DNA from: JALQTD01 sp036825655 | GTDB lineage: Bacteria; Bacteroidota; Bacteroidia; Flavobacteriales_D; Sanyastnellaceae | DNA length: 64,000 bases | Direction of reading: 5' to 3' | NCBI GenBank assembly: GCA_036825655.1 | Contig: DAISXU010000002.1 | Span: 5,797-69,796 of the forward strand | Shown: positions 26,850 to 35,316 of the stretch, one piece after another | Position numbering within the stretch: the stretch's first letter is position 1 | Layout of the letters: every line of letters starts with the position of its first letter | Program-made: the position numbers and the translations under genes | The notes under the pieces: model-generated | What the model was told of the DNA's origin: nothing | The model's database searches: none | The model's input: the letters and a program-made list of their open reading frames with translations, nothing else

Positions 26850-28546
26850 GAGGTTCGGTTGATTTTCTCGTCCATCCGATCCTTGTTCGCACCGAGTTCC
26901 TTGGCACGCGTCCATGCTTCCTTCGCCGTGGTGTCATTTCCCGCGGCTTCGTGGATGTCCCCAGCATTTTCCCACATGCCAGCGCTGCCTCCATTGGCAT
27001 CGGAGGCCAAGGCCCTGGTGATCCACTCGATTGCGCCTTCATGATCTCCCATAAGGTGGAGCACCCAAGCGTATGTATCCTCGAATATCGCCACTCCAGG
27101 TTGCAATTTCACGGCCCGTTGAATGGCAGTTAGCGCCCGATCCAATTCCACGCCGGCTTGCGCGAGGTACCAAGCTTGGTTGTTCCAAATCGTTGCGTTG
27201 GTGGGCTCCATCTCCAGCAACAAATCGTATTGCTCAGCCGCCAACAGGGGTTTCCCAGCGGCGTTCAAGGCATCTCCTAAGGCCACGCGAATCCTGAATT
27301 CCAGGGAAGGGTCATCGAACACCGAATAGTCCAGCGCCGATTCGCAATGGTGTATGGCGAGCTCTGGATTGCCCAAAGCCTTGGCGGCAATCCCCGCTTG
27401 GAGCAACAGCTCGGGTTGGGTTGGGAACCGCACAATGGCCTTTTCAGCATCTGCTCTCAAGGCTTCCCAGTCTTGCATCATCGCATCGAGCTGGACCAAC
27501 CTTTTCCAGGCGCCAACGCGCTGGGGCTCTTGCTCCACGGCACGCTTCAGCAGCTCAAGTGCTTTGGCCGTGTCGTCGTCTTTCAGGGCTACCTCAGCAG
27601 CCATCATGAGCATTTCGGCATTCCCGGGCTTTGCGCTCAATGCTGCGGCCAACAGGGGGCGCAATGGCGCTGAAACCGTTGGGCTATAGATGAACTGCAT
27701 GTAGTAGTTCAGGACGTTGAGCATTTCCTCTGCAGACACTTCGTCCGATGCAAAAGCTTTGGTGTAGTACTCAACAGCCTTTCGGTCATTCTGTTCATTC
27801 AAATACCAATCACCCAACTCAAATTGGACTCGCCCATTGTAAGGGTCAAGTTCCTCAGCTGACTTCAATGCATCCAAAGCCTCCCAGGGCTGGTCGAGGT
27901 CCAAGAGAAGGGAACCTAAATAAGCTCTGAATTCGATGACATTGGGGAAGGCCGCGACCATCCCTTGCAAGGTCTCCAAAATCTTCTTTGTGTCCCCTTG
28001 TTTTCCAATCAAACCCAACCGTGCGTAGGAGACGTCTGAATCCTTTGCGGATGTAGTTTCAAACACATCACACACCCGGATGCCCGCCTCCAACATGCCT
28101 GCCTCTCGGCAATCATCAACCCAGTTCAAGGCGTAGTCAATGTCTCCCTTTCGGGATTCGATCAATGGCAGGATGTCGGCCAGCGCATCCTTCTCGTTTC
28201 CGAGCGCGAGGTGAGTCAGGGCGCGATAGTGGTGCATCCACGGATCTTCACTCCCCAAGTTCAACGCGTGGTTGAAATGAACCAATGCCGCGGAGAATCG
28301 CTCCGCATCGTAGTCGATTTTTCCGAGTTGAAAGGGAATGGCGGGCTCATCAGGCTCGAGCGCTGAGCATCGGATTAGCGCGGAGTAAGCTTCTTCAAAA
28401 TCGCCTTTGGCCAAGTCACGTTGAGCATCAAACCACTCCCGCTGGAATGCCTCTGGATAAGGGGGTAAATCAGCCAGGTCTCGGCTACTGCCGCAACCCA
28501 AGCCCATTAATACAGCCCCTAACCCAAGTGCAATCGCTTTTTTCAT
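26846..28546 (-). CDS. TPR-repeat lipoprotein
   Basis: This 566-residue protein has lipobox LMGLGCGSS near residue 18. From about residue 45 to 550 it is a solenoid of tetratricopeptide repeats (e.g. PFQLGKIDYDAERFSAALVHFNHAL, PYNGRVQFELGDWYLNEQNDRKAVEYY). It probably sits in the outer membrane facing the periplasm as a scaffold. It overlaps the nucleotidyltransferase gene upstream and the DUF4292 gene downstream by 4 bp each, so the three are coupled. Its partner proteins are unknown. Confidence 0.88.
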   Translation of the reverse strand: MKKAIALGLGAVLMGLGCGSSRDLADLPPYPEAFQREWFDAQRDLAKGDFEEAYSALIRCSALEPDEPAIPFQLGKIDYDAERFSAALVHFNHALNLGSEDPWMHHYRALTHLALGNEKDALADILPLIESRKGDIDYALNWVDDCREAGMLEAGIRVCDVFETTSAKDSDVSYARLGLIGKQGDTKKILETLQGMVAAFPNVIEFRAYLGSLLLDLDQPWEALDALKSAEELDPYNGRVQFELGDWYLNEQNDRKAVEYYTKAFASDEVSAEEMLNVLNYYMQFIYSPTVSAPLRPLLAAALSAKPGNAEMLMMAAEVALKDDDTAKALELLKRAVEQEPQRVGAWKRLVQLDAMMQDWEALRADAEKAIVRFPTQPELLLQAGIAAKALGNPELAIHHCESALDYSVFDDPSLEFRIRVALGDALNAAGKPLLAAEQYDLLLEMEPTNATIWNNQAWYLAQAGVELDRALTAIQRAVKLQPGVAIFEDTYAWVLHLMGDHEGAIEWITRALASDANGGSAGMWENAGDIHEAAGNDTTAKEAWTRAKELGANKDRMDEKINRTS

Positions 28547-29550
28547 CCTGCTTGTACCGTCGAATAGTCTCCTAAACTAACGTCACTCACCCCCCCGTCA
28601 TATGCCGCGTGGCTTCCAATCATGGCTCCTTGCAATCGTGCGTTGCGAATGGTTGAATGGTTTTGGATGAGTACGTTTTCGAGGCGACTGTCAGCAACGA
28701 CCGTGCCAGCTCCAATGGTGGCGTGAGGGCCGATGACGGATCGCTCAATGCGCACGTTGGCTCCCAAATACACGGGAGGAATGATGATGCTTTCCGAAAC
28801 ATCGGCCGTGGAATCAATGCTGTTCCCGTCCTGTGTGAGTTCCAAAATGCGTTGGTTCGTTTCGACGGTCGCAGCTTTGTTGCCACAGTCCATCCACTCA
28901 CTTACTTCCCCTGGAATGAACCGCAGTCCGGCCTGTGTCATGTTGCGCAAGGCGTCCGGAAGTTGGAATTCACCACCGTGTTGGATGCCCTCGTCGATGA
29001 GTCGCTGAAGTTCTCGTTCGAGCCGTTCTCCATCCTTGAAAGCGTAGATGCCAATCATCGCCAAGTCACCTACCCATTGTTTGGGTTTTTCTACATAATC
29101 CACAATGGCTCCCGAGCCATCCGTGACCACCACCCCAAACGCACTCGGATCTTCGATGCGCTGCACGAAAAGGACGCCATCCGCGTCGGGGTCAATGGTG
29201 AAGTCGGCTCTGAAAAGCGTATCAGCAAAGGCGACCACCACCGGACCTTGGAGCGATTCACGGCCACAAAGAATGGCGTGGGCTGTGCCCAAGGGTTCGT
29301 GTTGGTAACAAATCCGCCCCCTTGCCCCGAGTCGCTCAGCCACGGCCAAAAGCTGTGCTTCCGCTTCCGCCCCAAAATCTCCAATGACAAATGCGATTTC
29401 CTCTACCCGCTGTCCGCTTCGCGCAACAATGTCCTCCACGAGCCGCTCCACAATCGGTTTTCCAGCAACAGGAATGAGTGGTTTTGGAACGGTCAAGGTG
29501 TGTGGTCGCAACCGGCTCCCGCGACCAGCCATGGGGACAATGATGTTCAT
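28543..29550 (-). CDS. Sugar-1-phosphate nucleotidyltransferase with left-handed beta-helix tail
   Basis: This protein has 335 residues from ATG 29550. The nucleotide-binding signature is GRGSRLRPHTLTVPKPLIPV; VVAFADTLFR carries the metal-binding Asp, and VEKPKQWVGD is the usual active-site segment. After residue 245 hexapeptide repeats form a left-handed helix (VIGPHATIGAGTVV, NVLIQNHSTIRNARLQG). It makes an NDP-sugar for envelope polysaccharide; glucose or mannose-type substrates are equally possible. It lies 19 bp after dut and overlaps the TPR gene by 4 bp, the usual order in this phylum as I recall it. Confidence 0.9.
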   Translation of the reverse strand: MNIIVPMAGRGSRLRPHTLTVPKPLIPVAGKPIVERLVEDIVARSGQRVEEIAFVIGDFGAEAEAQLLAVAERLGARGRICYQHEPLGTAHAILCGRESLQGPVVVAFADTLFRADFTIDPDADGVLFVQRIEDPSAFGVVVTDGSGAIVDYVEKPKQWVGDLAMIGIYAFKDGERLERELQRLIDEGIQHGGEFQLPDALRNMTQAGLRFIPGEVSEWMDCGNKAATVETNQRILELTQDGNSIDSTADVSESIIIPPVYLGANVRIERSVIGPHATIGAGTVVADSRLENVLIQNHSTIRNARLQGAMIGSHAAYDGGVSDVSLGDYSTVQAG

Positions 29551-29569
29551 GGTTGCGAAGTTAAGCGGT

Positions 29570-30010
29570 TCAGTGCGTTCCGGTATGGCCAAATCCACCC
29601 GCGCCGCGATCGGTTTCGGATAGGACTTGGACTTCGTTCCAAACCACGCGCTCATACCGGGCCAAAACGAGCTGGGCAATGCGCTCTCCATGCTCGACTT
29701 GGAAGGGTTGTGCTCCGTGATTGATCAAGAGCACCCCAATTTCTCCTCGGTAATCTGCATCGATGGTGCCCGGGGCGTTGAGGACGGTCACCCCGTGCTT
29801 GAAAGCCAGGCCACTTCGAGGCCTCACCTGCAATTCCGTGCCTTCTGGCAGCGCCACAAACAGCCCGGTTTTCACCAGTTGGAATTCGCCAGGCGCGAGG
29901 GTGATGGGTGCTTCGAGGCATGCCCGAACATCGAGGCCCGCACTTTGAAGGGTGGCATATGCCGGAAGCGGATGACCACTTTCATTTCGAATTTCTACGA
30001 GTGCACTCAT
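29570..30010 (-). CDS. dut: dUTP diphosphatase
   Basis: This is a 146-residue trimeric dUTPase. All five motifs are present: AGLDVRA, RPRSGLA, GTIDADYRGEI, ERIAQLVL and the C-terminal GAGGFGHTG that closes over the substrate. It hydrolyses dUTP to dUMP, keeping uracil out of DNA and feeding thymidylate synthesis. Its ATG overlaps the crotonase stop by 4 bp. Confidence 0.97.
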   Translation of the reverse strand: MSALVEIRNESGHPLPAYATLQSAGLDVRACLEAPITLAPGEFQLVKTGLFVALPEGTELQVRPRSGLAFKHGVTVLNAPGTIDADYRGEIGVLLINHGAQPFQVEHGERIAQLVLARYERVVWNEVQVLSETDRGAGGFGHTGTH

Positions 30011-30774
30011 TTTCCGGTGAATTCTGGCTTGCGCTTTTCAATGAATGCCCGGGTGCCTTCTGAAAAATCTGCCGTTTCAAATTGCGTTCCAAAACTGTTG
30101 ATTTCAGCCTCGTATCCTTCTCGGCTATACCCCGCCAAAACTGAATCAAGAGCGTTCGCCAAAGCGGTAGGCGCATGCTTCATGATGCTTCGGGCCATGG
30201 CTTCAGCCGCTGCACCCAAATCGGCCAAAGGAACCACTTGGTTCACCAATCCGCAGGCCAATGCTTCATCGGCCTTCATCATCCGCGCCGTCAAAATCAA
30301 CTCCAGTGCCTTGCCTTTTCCGATGAGTTGAGGCAGTCGCTGCGTGCCACCATATCCAGGAATCACTCCAAGGGATACTTCGGGCAGACCCATGCGAGCG
30401 TTGTCCGAAGCCACGCGCACATGCGCTGCCATGGCAAGTTCCAGTCCCCCACCCAGGGCGAACCCATTTACGGCAGCTACAACGGGCTTTCGGCATTGCT
30501 CCAATTTGTCAAAGAGCAAGCGCTGACCACGGGCTGCCAATTCTTTGCCCTGCTCGCCATTGAAATCTGCGAATTCTTTGATGTCTGCTCCCGCTACGAA
30601 TGCTTTTTCTCCGGATCCAGTGAGGACGATGGCGCGCACGTCATCGTCAGCTTTGGCGGCATCGATGGCATCGGAAAGGGCTTGTATGACTTCCCCATTC
30701 AGGGCGTTGAGGGCGTCAGGTCGGTTGATGGTCAGGGTCAATAGCCCGTCTTGAAGATCGCTGAGGATGAGCAT
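30007..30774 (-). CDS. Enoyl-CoA hydratase (crotonase family)
   Basis: This protein has 255 residues from ATG 30774; an upstream TTG is less likely. The oxyanion-hole segments AGADIKEF and ALGGGLELAMA are present, and both catalytic glutamates are retained (GGGLEL and GLPEVSLGVIPGYGGTQRL), as in true enoyl-CoA hydratases. It hydrates trans-2-enoyl-CoA in fatty acid or amino acid breakdown. It is the first gene of a coupled series running through dut to the EnvC-like gene, which is odd metabolically and probably reflects shared transcription only. Confidence 0.93.
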   Translation of the reverse strand: MLILSDLQDGLLTLTINRPDALNALNGEVIQALSDAIDAAKADDDVRAIVLTGSGEKAFVAGADIKEFADFNGEQGKELAARGQRLLFDKLEQCRKPVVAAVNGFALGGGLELAMAAHVRVASDNARMGLPEVSLGVIPGYGGTQRLPQLIGKGKALELILTARMMKADEALACGLVNQVVPLADLGAAAEAMARSIMKHAPTALANALDSVLAGYSREGYEAEINSFGTQFETADFSEGTRAFIEKRKPEFTGK

Positions 30775-30792
30775 GGGTCTGAGTTTTCGCGT

Positions 30793-30800
30793 CAAAGTTA
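30793..30800 (-). promoter_or_regulatory. -7 element before the crotonase-dut operon
   Basis: TAACTTTG on the minus strand matches TAnnTTTG and ends 18 nt before the crotonase ATG, in the 54-bp gap after the TolC-like gene. No TTG is found at the expected -33 distance. Confidence 0.5.
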
Positions 30801-30828
30801 CGCCACAGTCCCCGGGAAGTGCTCTCTC

Positions 30829-32220
30829 TTAAAGCTTCTGCTCTCCCCAAATCCAACCCAACCGCCTCCAGGCCAAGGCGGCTTCAACTTCTGCGTCAAT
30901 CCTGGCTTTCCGCGCCTTGATCAAAGAAGCCTCCCGGCTGTTGATTAAGAAGACCGAACTTTCACCTTCGTCGAATTTGATTCCTTCCGCTTCGAGCAAC
31001 ACCTCCGCTAAGAATTCTGCCTCACGCGCCGCCTGCCATTGATTCACGTAGCTGGACCAAGCGAGGCCAGCTCCCAGGGCGTCGGCTTGCCACTTGCGGG
31101 ACTTGTTCTCGAGATCGAGCGCAATGTTCTCCCGGTTGATTCGAGCGAGTTCGAGGTCCCCACGCTCCTTGCGAAGAAAGAGGGGGAGGGCAGCTTTGAA
31201 TTCAAAGGTGTAATCCGAATTGGGTTCAACTGGGGATGCCGCGCTTAGGGCGGCAATTCGAGCGTCGAGTTGGGGCTTGAGTTGCTCCCTTGCGAGGCGG
31301 ATATCAGCATCGGCTGCGGCGCCTTTTGCTGCGAGCATCTCATACAAGGGGTGGTCTGCCCATCGTGCCGAACGCGCCGCACCATTCAAGGCGTTGGCAT
31401 CGACCCAGGACGACGCTTCTTTCCAGTCCACTGGAGCCGTTGGGATCATTTCGCTGCTCAACTCTGACGGCCTTCCTGCAAGGTCCCAAAGCCAGGATTC
31501 GGCTTTTGCTCGGGTTTGGAAAAGTTCTGTCGAAGCGGTAGCTGCTTCCATTCGTCGGGTGGACCAGCGGAGCCGCGCTTCCACTGTGTCGATGGCAGCG
31601 CGGTCGCCACCCAGCACCGCAGCTCGGATGCCTTCGAGCCTCGTGTAGGCAAGCTGCTCAGCTTCTGCGGCGACCTGAGCTACCTCATGTGCTTTGTACC
31701 ACTTCCAGTAAGAGTCAGCGGCTTCCAGGATCAAGTCGTTGAGCAATGCGCAGCGTTGGGCCGCATTGAGGTCGACATAGGCTTCAGCTTGACGAAGAGC
31801 CGTGCGTCGGGAGTCTGTGAGAAGGCCCTGCCCCAGGCGTAAGGTGGCGCCGACGGACCAGATTCCCCCCGCTGGAAGGGTGGATTCGGGGTTGAGGTAA
31901 ACGCCGTCTGTGGCATTCCAACTGGACTCAAGGGCCAATCCAATGGGCGTTTCGGCCAGGAATCCAGTGCTGCGGTATCCATAGTATTCCGTGCCGCCGA
32001 AGGACTTACTTTTCTCAGATGCGAATAATTTTGGATCGAATGCACCTCGGGCCTTCCTCAGGTAGGCAGCGGCGGCATCATCGAGGAGCGCTGCCTGAAG
32101 AGCAATGGGGTGCTGATTGAGCACCGAATGGAGGAATGCGCCCTCTTCCAAAGGGGTCTGCGCTGCGGTCGTTGTGGCCATCGCCCAGGCGCACATCAGT
32201 AAGAAAAGCCTCGGCATCAT
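30829..32220 (-). CDS. TolC-family outer membrane efflux protein
   Basis: This protein has 463 residues from ATG 32220, with a signal peptide ending ATTTAAQ. Long amphipathic helices rich in Ala, Glu and Leu in two internally similar halves, with Asn/Gly-poor strands between, match the outer membrane efflux family (LRQAEAYVDLNAAQRCALLNDLILEA and the equivalent helix near the C-terminus). It forms the trimeric exit duct for the ABC and HlyD proteins encoded directly upstream. The ATG overlaps the adaptor stop by 4 bp. Confidence 0.9.
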   Translation of the reverse strand: MMPRLFLLMCAWAMATTTAAQTPLEEGAFLHSVLNQHPIALQAALLDDAAAAYLRKARGAFDPKLFASEKSKSFGGTEYYGYRSTGFLAETPIGLALESSWNATDGVYLNPESTLPAGGIWSVGATLRLGQGLLTDSRRTALRQAEAYVDLNAAQRCALLNDLILEAADSYWKWYKAHEVAQVAAEAEQLAYTRLEGIRAAVLGGDRAAIDTVEARLRWSTRRMEAATASTELFQTRAKAESWLWDLAGRPSELSSEMIPTAPVDWKEASSWVDANALNGAARSARWADHPLYEMLAAKGAAADADIRLAREQLKPQLDARIAALSAASPVEPNSDYTFEFKAALPLFLRKERGDLELARINRENIALDLENKSRKWQADALGAGLAWSSYVNQWQAAREAEFLAEVLLEAEGIKFDEGESSVFLINSREASLIKARKARIDAEVEAALAWRRLGWIWGEQKL

Positions 32221-33566
32221 GAGGCTTTTTTGTCCTTTCGGTTGAAGGGACGCGAATAGAAATCCGGCGGGAATCCATTCAGTTGTCGCCACACTTCGTA
32301 CCAAATAGGCACCGTATTCAAAAGGGCAATGCCGCGCGCGCCCCCTCCGGCTCGAAGCGCTTGTGGCCAAGGATTTCCCTCACTTTCACGCACGAGCACA
32401 CGGTACAGGCCGTTTTCGCTGATTACGGGATCGATGGCCACCACTTCCCCAGGAAACGTCCCGTAGGTTACAGCAGGCCAGCCAGAGAATACAATCGAAG
32501 GCCAACCGTCGAACAGGAACCGCACCTCATTTCCAAGCTGAATGAGTGGCAAGTCCATTGGAGCAATGTAAAACTCGACCGCCAGTGCAGTTTCCTCCGG
32601 CACAATGGTCAAAATCGGAGTGCCTTCTTTCACGGTTTCTCCGATGCCCCCTTGGAGCGCTTTTGTAATCCGGCCCGCCTGGGGTGCGCGCAGGTAGCGA
32701 AAACCTGCCCGCGCTTCATAATTCGCGAACGTATTCTTCAGTTTGGCTACTTCGCCTTGCGCCGATGCTGCGCCTGATTCTGCAGAGAATCGCTCAGCGC
32801 TCACTTTGGCAAGTTTGTCTGCGAATTCACTGGCAATCGTGGATTGTTCGAGCAACGCATTCGCAAGGTCGTTTCGGCTGGTGGCGAGGGCATTGATGGC
32901 AGAGGTCAATTTGGCTTCTGTTTCTTGCTGCTTCAAGCGACGGGCTTCCAGCTCGGTTAGGGATTTGAGTCCTTGTTCGTAAAGTGTTTGTTGCCGGGAA
33001 AGCTGCGCCAATGCCACGTCCACGGCAGCTTGCGCCGCGATTTGGGCGGCGCTGTCCGTCGCAACGGCGAGCAAGGCTTGTTGCGTTTTGTTCCGAGCGG
33101 CAGCGGATTTCAGGTCCCGCGCCCTTTCAATGGCAGCAAACTGGTCTTCCAGTGCTTCGATTTTTGAACGGTAAGCGCTGAGGCTTGTCGTTTTTGCCAA
33201 AAGCTGCTCTTGCGTGCGTTCCAGGAGTTGAGGATCCGAGTATTCTGCTTTGATTTCTGAAAGCCGGACCAAGGTATCCCCAGGCGCTACAGTTTGTCCT
33301 TCACTCACATACCATTGCTCAATTCTTCCTGGAATTGCACTCGGCACTTGCTGAGGACGCTGATCTGGTCGAAGCATGGTGATGGTACCAGTACTTTGAA
33401 TGTTTTGGGTCCAAGGCAGGAATACCAAACCGATGAGCAACATGCCAATGGCGGCCAACAGTCGCCTCGTCCACGGTCCGGTGTACCGGCTCCGAAGCAT
33501 GGAAAATGCTTCATACGCGCGCTCGTCGACGCGCTGTTCGATGGAGTTATCGCTGAGGTTAAGCAT
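32217..33566 (-). CDS. HlyD-family periplasmic adaptor
   Basis: This protein has 449 residues from ATG 33566. A cytoplasmic N-terminus is followed by one membrane helix (LLAAIGMLLIGLVFLPW near 37-53), a lipoyl-like half (AIPGRIEQWYVSEGQTVAPGDTLV), a long coiled-coil hairpin over about 105-280, the second lipoyl half (YLRAPQAGRITKALQGGIGETVKEG) and beta-barrel domains. It bridges the inner membrane ABC protein and the TolC duct in a type I secretion-like exporter. It overlaps the ABC gene by 8 bp and the TolC gene by 4 bp. Confidence 0.92.
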   Translation of the reverse strand: MLNLSDNSIEQRVDERAYEAFSMLRSRYTGPWTRRLLAAIGMLLIGLVFLPWTQNIQSTGTITMLRPDQRPQQVPSAIPGRIEQWYVSEGQTVAPGDTLVRLSEIKAEYSDPQLLERTQEQLLAKTTSLSAYRSKIEALEDQFAAIERARDLKSAAARNKTQQALLAVATDSAAQIAAQAAVDVALAQLSRQQTLYEQGLKSLTELEARRLKQQETEAKLTSAINALATSRNDLANALLEQSTIASEFADKLAKVSAERFSAESGAASAQGEVAKLKNTFANYEARAGFRYLRAPQAGRITKALQGGIGETVKEGTPILTIVPEETALAVEFYIAPMDLPLIQLGNEVRFLFDGWPSIVFSGWPAVTYGTFPGEVVAIDPVISENGLYRVLVRESEGNPWPQALRAGGGARGIALLNTVPIWYEVWRQLNGFPPDFYSRPFNRKDKKAS

Positions 33567-35265
33567 GTTCACCGGGATGAGTTGTGATGCGATCGATTTG
33601 CCCATCTTTGAGGTAAACAATGTGTGTACAACGCTCAAGGAAGGCTGGCTCAGTCGTTGCGGCCACTAAGGTCCAAGGGTGATCGCGCTGGGTCAAAAAG
33701 GCGGACAAACGCTCCCGCTCGCTGCTTTCAAACGGGCGAAGAAAGGGATCGAGCACCAACAAGGAGGGCTTGCCCGCGATGGCTCGGGCGAGGAATATCT
33801 GATGAATGACCGTCTGGTGCAAGCCTTCGCCATCCGAGTTGAGGGCTGTTTCGAATCCATCTGGCCAGTTTTCGATGACCGGCATCAGCCCAACGGCTGC
33901 GGCAGCTCGTGTTAAATCGGCCATGCTGATGCCATCCCGTCCTACGGTTAAGTTTTCAGCAATCGTTCCTTCGAATATGACCTCCTGGGTGAGGTAGTCA
34001 CCAATTTGCCTCCGCAACTGGCGCTGGTCCCAATTCTTCGCCGGGATGCTGTTTAAAATGCGTGTCCCAGAGCTTGGTTCAATCAATCCTGACATGACAT
34101 GCAGGAGGGAGGATTTACCACTGCCTGGAGGCCCGATCACGGCGACTCGTGCACCTTCAGGCAGTTCGAGATGGATGCCAGACAGCACTGGACGATTGAT
34201 GTAGGTGCCTTTGGGGAGGCTGACATCCTTGAGTTGCACTTTGAACCCCCTTGGGGTCGGATTCGGCATGGGCTGATGCGATCCTTCGTGGTCCAGAGGA
34301 ATGTCAGTCACTTGCCCCATTTTTTCCACGGCAGTAAGCACATCATAAATGGGTTCCATGGTTAGGATGAGTTTTTCCGCGGAATTCATGATTAAAATGA
34401 TGATGATCTCCGAAGCGACAAATTGCCCGACTGTGATTTCGTTTTCAATGACCAACAAACCTCCAAGAACCAGGAGTCCGAGGGTAATGAGCACCTTAAA
34501 GGCAACGATGTTGCTGAATTGAAAAACAAGCACCTTGAAGTGGGCCTTGCGGTGGGCCAAATACGATTTCACCAAATGGTCCGTTCGTTCCACGGGCAAA
34601 TTGGTTTGGCCTGCCAACTTAAACGTGTTGATCCCGCGAGCCAGCTCTTTCAGCCAATGCGCAACGCGGTACTTGTCACTGCTTTCCTTCAAACTTGTCT
34701 TCATTCCTCGCGGGCCACTCCAAAAGACGATGGCTCCCAAAGTGGCTGCGAGTACGATGCCGAAGAAAATGAAATTGGGGTGGTAAAATGAGAGCAAGAC
34801 AAGGCCAAACAAAATCTGGACCCCGCTTGCCGTAAAGTCCAGGAGCAGCTTCGAAAGCCCTTTTTGAACGTTGAGCGTGTCAAAGAATCGATTCACCAAT
34901 TCTGGAGGATAGGTGCCGCTCAAGGCCTCTGTCTTGAACCGAGGAATGCGGTAGGCAAACTCAAATGCGGCTCGCGTGAAAATGCGTTGTTGCAGCACTT
35001 CGGTAATGCTCAATTGAACCACTTGGAGCAGGCCACTGAGTGCCACTCCGGCTGTCACAATGACCGTGAGGATGATCCAACTGGTGCTCACACGACCTGC
35101 GAGGATCAAGCCCACGATGGCTTGAATGCCGAGGGGCAGGGTCAAGGCAACCAGTCCATTAACGGCGGCATATAAGTAAATGTAAGTGATGTCTCGGCGG
35201 TCCCGTTGGAACATCCGGAAGAGCCTCTGAATGGGGCGAACGCTGTCGGCAGAAATTGTCGGCAT
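33559..35265 (-). CDS. ABC exporter subunit with degenerate ATPase domain
   Basis: This 568-residue fused protein has an ABC transmembrane domain (about residues 25-320, six helices) and a nucleotide-binding domain. There is no C39 peptidase domain. Walker A is intact (GPPGSGKSS near 370) and so is the Q-loop (DYLTQEVIFEGTIAENL). The signature LSGGQ is replaced by DGEGLHQT, the Walker B sequence is LLVLDPF without the catalytic Glu, and the H-switch position reads AATTEPAF without His. It heads the ABC-HlyD-TolC operon. Hydrolysis may be slow or absent; a similar variant may be common in this lineage. Confidence 0.87.
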   Translation of the reverse strand: MPTISADSVRPIQRLFRMFQRDRRDITYIYLYAAVNGLVALTLPLGIQAIVGLILAGRVSTSWIILTVIVTAGVALSGLLQVVQLSITEVLQQRIFTRAAFEFAYRIPRFKTEALSGTYPPELVNRFFDTLNVQKGLSKLLLDFTASGVQILFGLVLLSFYHPNFIFFGIVLAATLGAIVFWSGPRGMKTSLKESSDKYRVAHWLKELARGINTFKLAGQTNLPVERTDHLVKSYLAHRKAHFKVLVFQFSNIVAFKVLITLGLLVLGGLLVIENEITVGQFVASEIIIILIMNSAEKLILTMEPIYDVLTAVEKMGQVTDIPLDHEGSHQPMPNPTPRGFKVQLKDVSLPKGTYINRPVLSGIHLELPEGARVAVIGPPGSGKSSLLHVMSGLIEPSSGTRILNSIPAKNWDQRQLRRQIGDYLTQEVIFEGTIAENLTVGRDGISMADLTRAAAAVGLMPVIENWPDGFETALNSDGEGLHQTVIHQIFLARAIAGKPSLLVLDPFLRPFESSERERLSAFLTQRDHPWTLVAATTEPAFLERCTHIVYLKDGQIDRITTHPGEHA

Positions 35266-35316
35266 GCGGGGTTGTTTAGAATGGCTCTAAATAACCCATA
35301 AGCGCCCTGGTTCAAG

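Noticed and set aside
28657..29724. Plus-strand open frame of 355 codons
   Set aside because: It runs antisense to the nucleotidyltransferase, whose signature motifs are clear.
33559..35265. Bacteriocin exporter with peptidase domain
   Set aside because: No C39 peptidase domain and no leader-type peptide gene nearby.
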